Assembly: GCA_963808455.1 (NCBI GenBank)
Contig: CAWEHT010000051.1
Coordinates: 1-23,651 of the forward strand
Direction of reading: 5' to 3'
From: CAWEHT01 sp963808455
GTDB lineage: Bacteria > Chloroflexota > Anaerolineae > CG2-30-64-16
DNA: 23,651 bases
The notes under the pieces were generated by a model. That model made no database searches, was not told where the DNA came from, and saw only the letters and a program-made list of their open reading frames with translations. A program made the position numbers and the translations under genes. Numbering within the stretch: position 1 is the first letter of the stretch; the number at the start of each line of letters is the position of its first letter. Shown here one piece after another: positions 8,342 through 16,327 of the stretch.

Positions 8342-8752
8342 CTCCGCGCGGTGTGGGAGACCAACGTGTTCGGCGTAATCGCCGTCACGCAAGCCATGCT
8401 GCCACTCCTTCGTGAGGCGCCGGCGGCACGCGTCGTCAACGTGTCGAGCAGCGTCGGCTCGCTGACGTTGAACGCGGACCCGACCAATCCGCGTCACGTG
8501 AGGTTCGGCGTCGTTTACCCCGCCTCGAAGACCGCCCTCAACGCGATCACGCTTTCCTTTGCACGCGAACTCGAGTCGACGAACATCAAGGTCAACACGG
8601 CGTGCCCGGGCTTCACCGCCACCGGGCTCAACAACTTCGCGGGCACGCGCACGGTCGAACAGGGCGCGCGGGAGCCGGTGCGGCTCGCGCTCCTCGGCCC
8701 GGACGGCCCAACGGGCACGTTCTCGGACGAGGACGGCCGGGTCCCGTGGTGA
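8342..8752 (+). pseudogene. Short-chain dehydrogenase/reductase, 5'-truncated
   Basis: Homology begins abruptly with LRAVWETNVFGVIAVTQAML, which in intact SDRs lies around residue 100. It continues through VVNVSSSVGSLTLN (catalytic Ser region), YPASKTALNAITLSFARE (the Y-x-x-x-K active site) and VNTACPGFTATGLN to a normal C-terminus (GTFSDEDGRVPW) and stop. The first half, with the TGxxxGxG cofactor-binding motif and the NAG motif, is absent. Upstream bases encode instead the start of the ORF on the other strand. Without the Rossmann N-terminus it cannot bind NAD(P)H, so this is a remnant cut at about 8331-8342. The remaining frame is intact and high in GC, unlike the DNA to its left, so truncation was probably recent. 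Confidence 0.8.
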
Positions 8753-8889
8753 TGTAGGCTCGAGCCCATAGCAGAAGACGCCCGGCCATCGAGTCCCCGC
8801 AGGCCGCCGGTGCCGGGCGCATCCTGTATAGTTGAGCGGGGGGAAGCGAATACTACCCCTGGCAGCGTGGGCCGGAAGGAGCGGGAATG

Positions 8890-8909
8890 AAAAGCCCCGG
8901 CGGTTGGGG
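8890..8909 (-). terminator. Weak rho-independent terminator after the 93-residue gene
   Basis: On the minus strand CCCC-N7-GGGG is followed by CTTTTC, about 35 nt after the stop codon of the small gene. The stem is only 4 bp, so strength is doubtful. Confidence 0.4.
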
Positions 8910-8944
8910 TCGGTCAGCGTGCAAACCGGCCCGGCCCGCGGGAT

Positions 8945-9226
8945 TCAGTTGGCCTGCCCTCCCTCGTACTTAGGAAGCTGAGCGTTCCAGCGCTTGTGGC
9001 AGGCGCTCCAGTAAACCAAAGGGGCCTCGGCTGCTTGCACCGCAGCGGCCAACCGATCCGCGTCCGTGGCAGCCATTACCGGGGAATGGTCTTCGATGTC
9101 TCGCCACTGACCGTCATCAAACTCGGCCTCAGCCATGATTGTGACGAACCGCCCAGGGCTGTTGCTGATGGCATTCGTCGTGGTTCTGATGTTGCGAAAC
9201 TTACCGGTTGTGCTTGTGAGTTGCAT
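8945..9226 (-). CDS. Hypothetical protein, 93 residues
   Basis: The start at 9226 (MQLTSTTGKFRNIRTTTNA) was chosen because a full AGGAGG lies 7 nt upstream (ACAGGAGGCGCACG then ATG), the best ribosome binding site in the window. An upstream in-frame ATG at 9316 lacks one. The product is acidic in its middle (AEAEFDDGQWRDIEDHSP) and ends in a Trp/Tyr/Lys-rich tail (LVYWSACHKRWNAQLPKYEG). It has no signal peptide or membrane segment, and I recognise no family. It stands alone on the minus strand, with a weak terminator downstream and a palindromic element about 235 bp upstream. It sits inside the DNA that separates the two halves of the M20 gene, so it is probably accessory. Confidence 0.55.
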   Translation of the reverse strand: MQLTSTTGKFRNIRTTTNAISNSPGRFVTIMAEAEFDDGQWRDIEDHSPVMAATDADRLAAAVQAAEAPLVYWSACHKRWNAQLPKYEGGQAN

Positions 9227-9904
9227 CGTGCGCCTCCTGTGCGGCGGGCTTTGTATAGCGGTGATCGCCCGCGCTGAGCGGACCAGGCGCTTCCTCGATC
9301 GCACAGCGCAGAGCATGGCGAATGGGTTGGACCGAGGCGTCCTGGGCCGGGAATCCTGTCTCCATGCTTGCGTCGCCGCTTGGCCATGTGAACATCTGAT
9401 AGTAAGACAGTGCTGAAAATATCATGCAGCACTGACTCGAGTTTGCCAAGAGTACCTATCGCCTACCTGCATCGATGATAGGCATGGAACCGGGGAATAG
9501 ACGTTTGGCCGGCTGGCGGTCGTGGCGCAGGTATGCCTTGGTCTCCCCGATTTTGGGGCGATCTACAGCTCTGACCTGGGGCCTTAAGTCTTGGCCAGCG
9601 CCTCAAGGCGACGAACCGCCCAAGGTCTGGGCCAAGCTCCTAAGGTGATAAGATCGACGGCCGAGCGCCAGGCAGGATGTCCCACCGGCGAGGGCGATTT
9701 GCAGCTTGAGTTCCGTGACGCCGGTGCCCGTTGGCGAACCGATAGGAGCCTTACTGCAAGGCCCCCGGCTTCTCATCGGGCTGTCCCATGTGGCCTCCAG
9801 CCTCAGCTGACGCGAAGGCTCCGGTCGCGGGACCCAGGGCCTTCCGCGAGGGACGCCAGGGCGCATCTATCAGCGATCGGACGATAATGGCTATTGATAT
9901 CGCA
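9227..9904. other. Gene-free stretch between the small gene and the M20 remnant
   Basis: No coding frame with a ribosome binding site or recognisable domain is visible. The only structure seen is the palindromic cluster at 9455-9483. The right end marks where M20 homology stops (about 9905). Confidence 0.5.
9455..9483. promoter_or_regulatory. Nested inverted repeats upstream of the 93-residue gene
   Basis: CCTATC (9455-9460) pairs with GATAGG (9477-9482), and GCCTA (9461-9465) with TAGGC (9479-9483). The perfect palindrome CATCGATG (9470-9477) lies between. The two pairings are mutually exclusive. An operator or alternative hairpin is possible, and the evidence is only symmetry. Confidence 0.3.
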
Positions 9905-10510
9905 GATCGCGCAGCGGATGCCGCTGAACTGCGCGGGGTGGCCCTCCACCAGGTGCCGGGCCCCGAAGTCGCCGGCCGGCACCATGCCCTCGGGCGGGCG
10001 AGGGATGCCCCTCTTACACTCGCACTCCTCGCCAGGCGTGTGGTGCGCCTCGTCGTTGGCCACGAAGACCGGCCCGCCTCGAGCCAGGATGCAGGCCTCG
10101 AAATCCTCGAGCTTCACTCCCCTGGCGGCCTTGATCTCTAGGACGACTGTGCACTCAGCATCCCAGATCACGAAGTCGGCCCGCCGGCGGGTCACCTCCA
10201 CGCTGTCGTAAGTGATTGGGATCTCGGCTTCAGGGATATACTCGAGGCCGCGCTTGGCCAAGGCAGGCTCGAGTGCACGTTGGTAGTCAACCTCCAAGCA
10301 ATGTGCCCCAAGCTGCCGTTGCACGTCGATGCAAGCGCCGAAAACCTGATAAGAGAGGCCCTCAAAAGGTGGGTGCGTCCAGGCCTGATGGGCGGCCGTG
10401 ACGACGTCAACGTGCCCGTAGAGCAGCAAGGGCGGCGCGTTGGCCCGGCCTGCCAGGCGGGCGATGCCGTTCGGGTAGTTAATGATACGCATTTGTCGGC
10501 GCCGTGGCAC
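9905..10510 (-). pseudogene. M20-family metallopeptidase N-terminal and central pieces with embedded GxxExxY gene
   Basis: One uninterrupted frame carries three parts. Residues about 7-51 (NYPNGIARLAGRANAPPLLL, then YGHVDVVTAAHQAWTHPPFEG) are the M20 segment around the first zinc His and catalytic Asp (GHVDVV). Residues 52 to about 160 are a GxxExxY protein. Residues about 172-202 (PPEGMVPAGD, then GARHLVEGHPAQFSGIRCAI) are again M20, the region just after where the bridging Glu-Glu motif (DEEAGG-type) should be; that motif is deleted. The first 50-60 residues of a normal M20 protein are also missing. M20 similarity stops near 9905 and resumes on the same strand at about 5078. The open frame extends to 9803 with unrelated sequence. 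It cannot be a working peptidase. Confidence 0.7.
10031..10357 (-). CDS. GxxExxY protein, fused in frame inside the M20 remnant
   Basis: About 109 residues match the GxxExxY family: LSYQVFGACIDVQRQLGAHC, then LEVDYQRALEPALAKRGLEY, IPITYDSVEVTRRRADFVI and VVLEIKAARGVKLEDFEACI. The family motif is read here as G-A-H-C-L-E-V-D-Y. The fold, with D-F-V and E-I-K near the centre, resembles a PD-(D/E)xK-like nuclease core; family function is unknown. The usual start codon and first residues are missing, because the sequence enters directly from the M20 WTHPPFEG motif, and the C-terminus fades after LARGGPVFVANDEAHHTP. It is therefore an inserted, probably partial gene. Whether the fusion is expressed cannot be told. 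Confidence 0.72.
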
Positions 10511-10699
10511 TAAAAGTCATACAAATAGGCCAATAGTTGCCGCCAGATCCGCAGTATGATAGCTTTCAGTTGCACGGCAGATCAGCCCGACCGCGACGTC
10601 GGGTGTCCCGTACCGGACCCGCATGGCCTCACGCTATGCCGGCGTCCCAGGAACGAGTGCTCTGAAGTTCCAGGTTGAGCTTCGGGCGCATGGACCGGG

Positions 10700-12275
10700 A
10701 TGGGAAGTTCAATGACCGCACTCACGACCCGCCAACGTGACCTACTGATGCGCCTGCTCGCCGCCGGCATCCCGGTGGGGATGGCCGACCTGGCCGAAGA
10801 GCTGAAGCTCTCGCCGCGCCAGATCAGCTACAACCTGAAGTCCGTGGGATACTGGCTGGCGCAGAAGCAGATCACCTTGCGTGTGACGCCAGGCGTCGGC
10901 ATCGACGTGCAATGTCCGGCCGAGCTGCGCAGCAGCATCGTCAAAGAGATCAGCTCCGCCGCCGACCTCCAGCTGGTCCTGTCGGGCAAGCAGAGGCAGC
11001 AGCTGCTGGCGCTCGAGCTGCTGACGGCGACAGACCCCCTCATCATCTATCAGTTGCAGCGGCAGGCGCAAGTTTCGCGCACCACCATCATAGCAGATTT
11101 GACCCTCATCGAGTCCTGGCTGGGGCAGCAGGGCCTGAGGGTCGAACGCAAGCCCAACTTCGGCATCTGTCTCCAGGGGAGCGAGTCGGCGAAACGGCAG
11201 GCCCTGCTCGTCATGCTGTGGGGCGATCCCGCGCTCGGCGAGCCCCTGACCCGCCTGACGCATACGGATGGGTTGACGTTCGACATGGCCGACGACAGGG
11301 ACCTCTTGCTGCTCGTCAGCCAGGCCGACGCGCTGATCCGCCGCTGGGACATCCGCAAGAGCGCCGTCCTGGTGGCCGAAGCCGAGGCGCGGCTCGGCGG
11401 CCGGTTCTCGGATGACGCCGTGCTCTATCTGGCGCTCGCCTTCGCCGTCCAGGCCGAGCGGGTGCAGGGCGGGAATATCGTCGAAATAGATCCCCGCACG
11501 CTGGCCTGGCTGGAGACGCTGCAGGTGTGGCCGATCGCCGGGCGGGTGGCGGCGAAGCTGGCCTGGCTTTGGCCTTCGCACTGGCCGGCCAGCGAGACGG
11601 GCTGGGTCGGCATGCACCTGCTGGCCGCGCCCCGCAACGAGAGCTGGCACGGCGACGCCGGCGACGGCAAGCCTTACGTGGAGCTGGTCGCGGAGATGAT
11701 GCGCCAGGTGGCCGGCGCCTACGGCATCGAAAGCCTGGGCCAGGATCAGACGTTGAGGGAAGGCCTCACCAACCACGTGATCCCGGCCTGTCTGCGCCAG
11801 TGCTTCGGCTTGCCCATGCTGCCACTGGCCCGCAATGGGCCGCTCAAGCAGGATTTCGCGGCGGAGAGCGCCATAGCCCGCAAGCTCGTGGCACTGGTCC
11901 ACGAGCACCTGGGCGTGATCTTGCCGGAAAGCGAGGTCTTCAAGCCTGGGGCTGCTCCTACGGGCGGCGTACATCCGGGAGCGCAAGGACTACGTGCGCA
12001 GCGTGATCGTCGTCTGCCCCAGCGGCATGGCGACTGCCCAGCTGATCGTCGCGGCGATGAAGGCTTACTTTCCGAGGCTGGGGAGCTACCGCGTCGTGTC
12101 GCTGCGTGAGGTGGGCAACGAAGGGATACCCGGGGCCGACCTCATCATTACAACGATCCCTCTACCAGTCCGGGCCAAGGGGCGCGCCCAGGTGATCCAG
12201 GTGCATCCTTTGCTCTTACCTCAGGATATCGCGACCATTACCCAGTGGCTGGCCTCACAGGTCGATGTACCCTGA
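10700..12275 (+). CDS. MtlR/BglG-type PTS regulator (HTH-PRD-EIIB), one frameshift
   Basis: The restored protein is 524 residues (520 if the ATG at 10712 is used; both have weak ribosome binding sites). Two winged-helix segments come first: about 10-65 (GIPVGMADLAEELKLSPRQI) and about 90-150 (YQLQRQAQVSRTTIIADLTL). PRD-like helices follow, with GWVGMHLLAAPRNESW and LVALVHEHLGVILPESEV carrying conserved His candidates. It ends in an EIIB-like domain with the phosphorylatable Cys (SVIVVCPSGMATAQLIVAAM). One extra base near 11945 breaks the frame; removing it gives LGLLLRAAYIRERKDYV, joining PRD to EIIB. Such regulators activate sugar PTS operons, their activity set by phosphorylation from HPr and the cognate EII. 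The usual C-terminal EIIA domain of MtlR is absent; a separate IIA is encoded downstream. It heads the operon, 100 bp before IIC. Confidence 0.85.
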
Positions 12276-12301
12276 CCGGTCCTTCGAACACAGGTAACTG
12301 A

Positions 12302-12337
12302 CTGCCGCAAGCTTCCTGCCGCAAGAATCCGGCGGCA
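12302..12337. promoter_or_regulatory. Direct repeat and hairpin before PTS IIC
   Basis: CTGCCGCAAG occurs at 12302-12311 and again at 12316-12325 (14-bp period). The second copy also begins an inverted repeat, TGCCGC (12317-12322) with GCGGCA (12332-12337). This lies in the only long gap of the operon, between the regulator gene and IIC, where an MtlR-type activator or an antiterminator site would be expected. No T-run follows, so it is not a standard terminator. Confidence 0.4.
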
Positions 12338-12375
12338 TTATTCAGGGCATCCTTAATTCAAGGGGAGGGTTGACA

Positions 12376-13447
12376 ATGCGAGAGCGTATCCAGCAGTTCG
12401 GTGGCTTCCTGGCCGGCATGATCATTCCCAACATCGGTGCTTTCATTGCATGGGGGTTGATCACGGCCCTCTTCATCCCCACGGGGTGGATCCCCAATGC
12501 GCAGTTCGGCGCGCTGGTCGGCCCGATGATCAGCTACCTGCTGCCCATCCTCATCGGCTACACGGGCGGCAAGATGGTCCACGGCGTGCGCGGTGGGGTG
12601 GTCGGCGCCGCGGCCACGATGGGCGTCGTGGTGGGCGCCAATATCCCCATGTTCCTGGGCGCGATGATCATGGGCCCGCTCGGCGGCTACCTGATCAAGC
12701 AGGTGGATGAAAGGCTGGAGGAGCACATCCCCGTCGGGTTCGAGATGCTGATCAATAATTATGCCGCCGGCATTCTGGCGGTCATCCTGGCACTCTTCGG
12801 CAACCTCGTCGTCGGCCCCATCGTCCAGGTCATCAGCAACGTGGCCGGGAGCATCGTCGATGCGTTGGTGAGCGCCCGGCTGCTGCCGCTGGCCGCGCTG
12901 ATCATCGAGCCCGCCAAGATCTTGTTCCTCAACAACGCCATCAACCATGGCGTCCTGGCGCCGCTGGGCGTGATGGAAGCCAAGTTGACCGGCAAGGCGA
13001 TCCAGTTCCTGCTGGAGACCGATCCCGGGCCCGGCCTGGGGCTGCTGGTGGCGTACTGGGTGGCCGGCAAGGGGATGATGAAGGAGTCCGCGCCGGGCGC
13101 GATCCGTCATCCAGTTCCTGGGCGGCATCCACGAGATCTATTTCCCCTACGTGCTCGCCTATCCCATCATGGTCGCGGCACCGATCTGCGGCGGCCTTGC
13201 GGCCGACCTCTGGTTCACCATCTCGGGCGCTGGCGTGGTGGCGACCCCTTCGCCCGGCTCGATCTTTGCCTACCTGGCCGTCATGCCGAAGGGCGAGTAC
13301 ATACCTGTGCTCACCGGGGTGCTGATCGGCGCGGTCGTCTCCTTCGCCGTGGGTGCGCTGATCCTGCGTGTGCGCCCCATGCCCGTAGAGGAACCCGAAG
13401 CAGCCCAGGCTCAGCCGGCAGCCGGCCTCGTGCCGGGCCTGTCCTGA
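12376..13447 (+). CDS. PTS mannitol-family permease, EIIC component, one frameshift
   Basis: The restored length is 356 residues, normal for a free-standing MtlA-type IIC. The ATG at 12376 is preceded by AGGGGAGGG with 6-nt spacing; TTG two codons earlier is less likely. The N-terminus RIQQFGGFLAGMIIPNIGAF, the VHGVRGGVVGAAATMGV segment, NNAINHGVLAPLG and the hallmark GGIHEIYFPYVLAYP are all characteristic of mannitol permeases, and about eight membrane segments are visible. The frame breaks near 13108: removing one C turns APGAI-RHPVP into APGAI-VIQFLGGIHEI, the expected sequence. It transports the sugar or hexitol while IIB phosphorylates it. IIB and IIA follow as separate genes, unlike the fused MtlA of enterobacteria. 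Substrate within the mannitol/hexitol group is not settled by sequence. Confidence 0.93.
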
Positions 13448-13477
13448 TCCCGCGGCCCATCTTACGAGGAGGACTTT

Positions 13478-13807
13478 ATGGCGACGACCATCTCAACGGC
13501 TGACGTGAAGACGATCATTCTCGCCTGCGAAGCAGGCGTAGGGTCGAGCCTCATGAGCGTCAACTCGCTGAAGAAAAAGCTCAAGCAAGCCAACGTCACC
13601 AACGTCACCGTCACGCATCTGGCAGCGCGCGCGGTGCCTGCCGATGCACAGGTCGTTGTCGTGCACAAAGGGCTGGCCAAGGTGGTGCGTGCCCAGTCGG
13701 CGGGCGCCGTGGTGATCACGTTCAACCACTTCCTCAACGATCCGGCGTTCGACGCCCTCGTCCAGGCTTTCGCCAACAAAGGCACCATCACCTCGGCGGT
13801 GGAGTGA
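13478..13807 (+). CDS. PTS mannitol-family EIIB component
   Basis: The protein has 109 residues, and GAGGAGG lies just upstream of the ATG. It is a cytoplasmic single domain with the phosphocysteine loop IILACEAGVGSSLMS (Cys17), close to the usual ACDAGMGSSAMG of mannitol IIB, followed by LKKKLKQANVTNVTV and VVVVHKGLAKVVRAQ. It receives phosphate from the IIA histidine and passes it to the substrate bound by IIC. It lies 30 bp after IIC and 4 bp before IIA, so the three are one transcription unit. The frame is intact. Confidence 0.9.
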   Translation: MATTISTADVKTIILACEAGVGSSLMSVNSLKKKLKQANVTNVTVTHLAARAVPADAQVVVVHKGLAKVVRAQSAGAVVITFNHFLNDPAFDALVQAFANKGTITSAVE

Positions 13808-13811
13808 CCCG

Positions 13812-14253
13812 ATGTCTATCCTGTCTGTAGAACGCATCTGCCTGCAGGCCACGGCAGGCGACAAGATCGATGCCATCCGCCAGGCCGGCGCGCTGCTGGT
13901 GAACACGGGTTGCGTCGCGCCGGAGTACGTAGACGGGATGCTGGCGCGGCGAGCGCACGATGTCTACTTTCCTGGGCAACAGTGTGGCCATCCCTCACGG
14001 CGAGTATGACGATCGGGGCCGCGCTCACCGGACGGGGATCTCGGTGCTTCAGCTGCCCGCCGGAGTCGAGTGGGAGCCGGGCGAGACGGCGCGCCTGGTC
14101 GTGGGCATCGCGGCCTCGTCCGACGAGCACGTGGGCGTCCTGGCGAGGCTGGCCGAAGTCGTCGAAGATGAGCGCGCCATCGACGAGCTCATCCACACGA
14201 CCGACCCGCGCACCGTCCTGGAGTACCTGGAGGCGCAATCGGTCCAGGAGTGA
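13812..14253 (+). CDS. PTS EIIA component (fructose/mannitol family), one frameshift
   Basis: The restored length is 146 residues, typical of free-standing mannitol IIA. The N-terminus (VERICLQATAGDKIDAIRQA and PEYVDGMLAR) matches the family. An extra C near 13950 shifts the frame; without it the sequence reads RERTMSTFLGNSVAIPHG, giving the active-site His in AIPHG. LVVGIAASSDEHVGVLARLA and a C-terminal helix follow. It takes phosphate from HPr and passes it to IIB. It starts 4 bp after the IIB stop and ends 11 bp before the HPr-EI gene, indicating tight cotranslation. Confidence 0.92.
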
Positions 14254-14264
14254 GGATCCTTCGC

Positions 14265-16291
14265 ATGCAACAATGGAGCACCGTCATCCGCAATCCCACC
14301 GGATTGCACGCCCGCCCGGCGAAGACCTTCGTCAACATGGCGAAGCAGTTCCTCTCCGACATCCGGGTCCAGCACGGCGCCAAGACCGCCAACGCCAAAA
14401 GCCTCATCTCCATGCTGACGTTGGGCGCAGAATGCGGCAGCGAGATCATCGTCACGGTCACGGGGACGGACGAGGTCGCCGCCTTGAGCGCGCTGGAGGA
14501 ACTGGTCGCTGCCGGCCTGGGCGAGGCCGGGCCGGTCGAGCCCGCCGGCCCCGGAGGGGCGCCGCCCGCTGCCGGCGGCGGGCCGGCCGGCCCGGCCGCC
14601 GCCGCCAACGTGCTGCAGGGGATCGCGGCCTCGCCGGGGATCGCCATCGGGCCCGTCTACCAGTTCAGGCGGCGCGCGACGGCGGTGCTGGAGACCTCGG
14701 CCGGCGCCGTCGCCGAGCAGGGCCGGCTGGAGGGCGCCGTGGCGCAGGCGCGCGAGCAATTGGGGGCGCTGGGCCGGCAGATGGCCCGGGGCGGAGCGCG
14801 GGATGAGGCAGCGATCTTCGAAGTCCACCGCGAGCTGCTCGACGACCCGGAGCTGCTCGGCGCGACCGCGGAGCACATCCGCGGCGGGGAGAGCGCGGCG
14901 GTCGCCTGGCAGGCGGTGATGGAGAGCCGGGCGGGCGCGCTCGAGCGCGCTCGAGTGACCCGCTGCTGGCGGCACGCTCGGCGGACGTGCGCGACGTGGA
15001 GGACCGCGTCCTGCGGCTGCTGGCCGGCCCCGGCGCGCAGGACGCAGCGGCCCTGCCCGATGGCCCCGTCATCCTCGTGGCGGACGACCTGACCCCCTCC
15101 GACACGGCCGCGCTGGCGCAGAGCCGGGTGCTGGGGCTTTGCACGGCGGCCGGAGGGCCGACGGCTCACGCCGCCATCATCGCGCGGGCCTTGAACATCC
15201 CGGCCGTCGTCAGCGCCGGCGACCGCGTGCTGGGGCTGGCCGGCGGCAGCGTCGTGATCCTCAACGGTGATGCCGGCCAGCTGACGCTCGATCCCGATGC
15301 CGAAGCGATCGGGCAGGCCCAGGCTGCGCAGGAGGCCCAGCGCAGCCGGCGCGCCGGCGCGGCGAAGGCGGCGGGCGAGCCGGCCATCACGCTCGACGGC
15401 TACCGTGTGGAGGTCGTCGCCAACATCGGGGGCGTCGCCGACGCCGAGCGCGCGGTCGCCGCCGGTGCGGAAGGGGTGGGCCTGCTCCGCACGGAGTTCC
15501 TCTTCCTCGACCGGAGCGCGGCGCCATCCGAACAGGAACAGTTCGAGGCCTACCGCGCCATCGTGCTGGCCATGCGCGGCCTCCCGGTCGTCGTGCGCAC
15601 GCTGGACATCGGCGGCGACAAGCCGCTGGCCTATATCCAGATGCCGCACGAGGCCAACCCGTTTCTCGGCGAGCGCGGCCTGCGCCTCTGCCTGAACCGC
15701 CCCGAGCTTCTGCGCCAGCAGGTGCGCGCCATCCTGCGCGCGTCCGCGTTTGGGCCGGTGCGCATCATGTTCCCCATGGTCGCCGACCTGGACGAGTGGC
15801 GCGCGGCGCGCCGGCTGGTGGAGGCCGAGTGCGAGGATCTCGGCTCCCCGCGCGTGGACCTGGGCATCATGGTCGAGGTGCCCTCGGCCGCCCTGATGGC
15901 CGAGGCGTTCGCGCCCGAGATCGATTTCTTCTCGGTCGGCACCAACGACCTGACGCAGTACACCCTGGCCATGGACCGCGGGCATCCCGTGATGGCGGCC
16001 AAGTCGGATGCGCTGCACCCGGCCGTCCTGCGGCTCATCGCCAGGACGGTCGAGGCCGCCCATCAGGCCGGCAAATGGGCCGGCGTCTGCGGGGAGCTCG
16101 GCTCCGACCCCCAGGCCGTGCCGATCCTCGTGGGCCTGGGCGTCGACGAGCTGAGCGTCAGCGCGCCGGCCGTCCCGAGGGTCAAGGCCCAGGTGCGCGC
16201 GTTGGCCCTGAGCCAGGCGCGTGCCCTCGGACAGCAGGCCCTGGCTTGCGCGACCGCACCCGAGGTGCGCCGCCTGTCACCCGGGCCCTGA
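14265..16291 (+). CDS. ptsI: HPr-enzyme I fusion (PEP-protein phosphotransferase), one frameshift
   Basis: The restored length is 675 residues. The ATG at 14265 has GAGGAT 8 nt upstream; a GTG at 14250 overlapping the IIA stop is an alternative. Residues 1 to about 88 are HPr, with phospho-His in NPTGLHARPAKTF and the Ser-containing KSLISMLTLG. A Pro/Gly/Ala-rich linker (about 90-115) leads to enzyme I: IAASPGIAIGPVYQF, the active His in GGPTAHAAIIARALNIPAVV, then GLLRTEFLFLDR, LDIGGDKPLAYI, FFSVGTNDLTQYTLAMDR and the catalytic Cys in GVCGELGSDP. One base is missing near 14960, next to a perfect 10-bp tandem repeat (GCGCGCTCGA twice). The fusion passes phosphate from PEP to the IIA encoded just upstream, so the operon carries its own general PTS enzymes. 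The symbol covers the EI part. Confidence 0.95.
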
Positions 16292-16327
16292 GCGCCTCCC
16301 GGCCGGCTCGAAAGGCAAGGTCATATC

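Noticed and set aside
10742..11986. Long minus-strand open frame (414 codons) opposite the PTS regulator
   Set aside because: His/Arg/Gln-rich low-complexity translation, typical of the antisense of GC-rich coding DNA. The plus strand holds clear HTH/PRD motifs.
14936..14962. 10-bp tandem duplication as the cause of the enzyme I frameshift
   Set aside because: Removing one 10-bp copy does not restore the frame. A single missing base is needed, so the repeat is at most an error-prone context.
14657..16063. Long minus-strand open frame (468 codons) opposite enzyme I
   Set aside because: Antisense shadow; no domains, while the plus strand carries all enzyme I active-site motifs.
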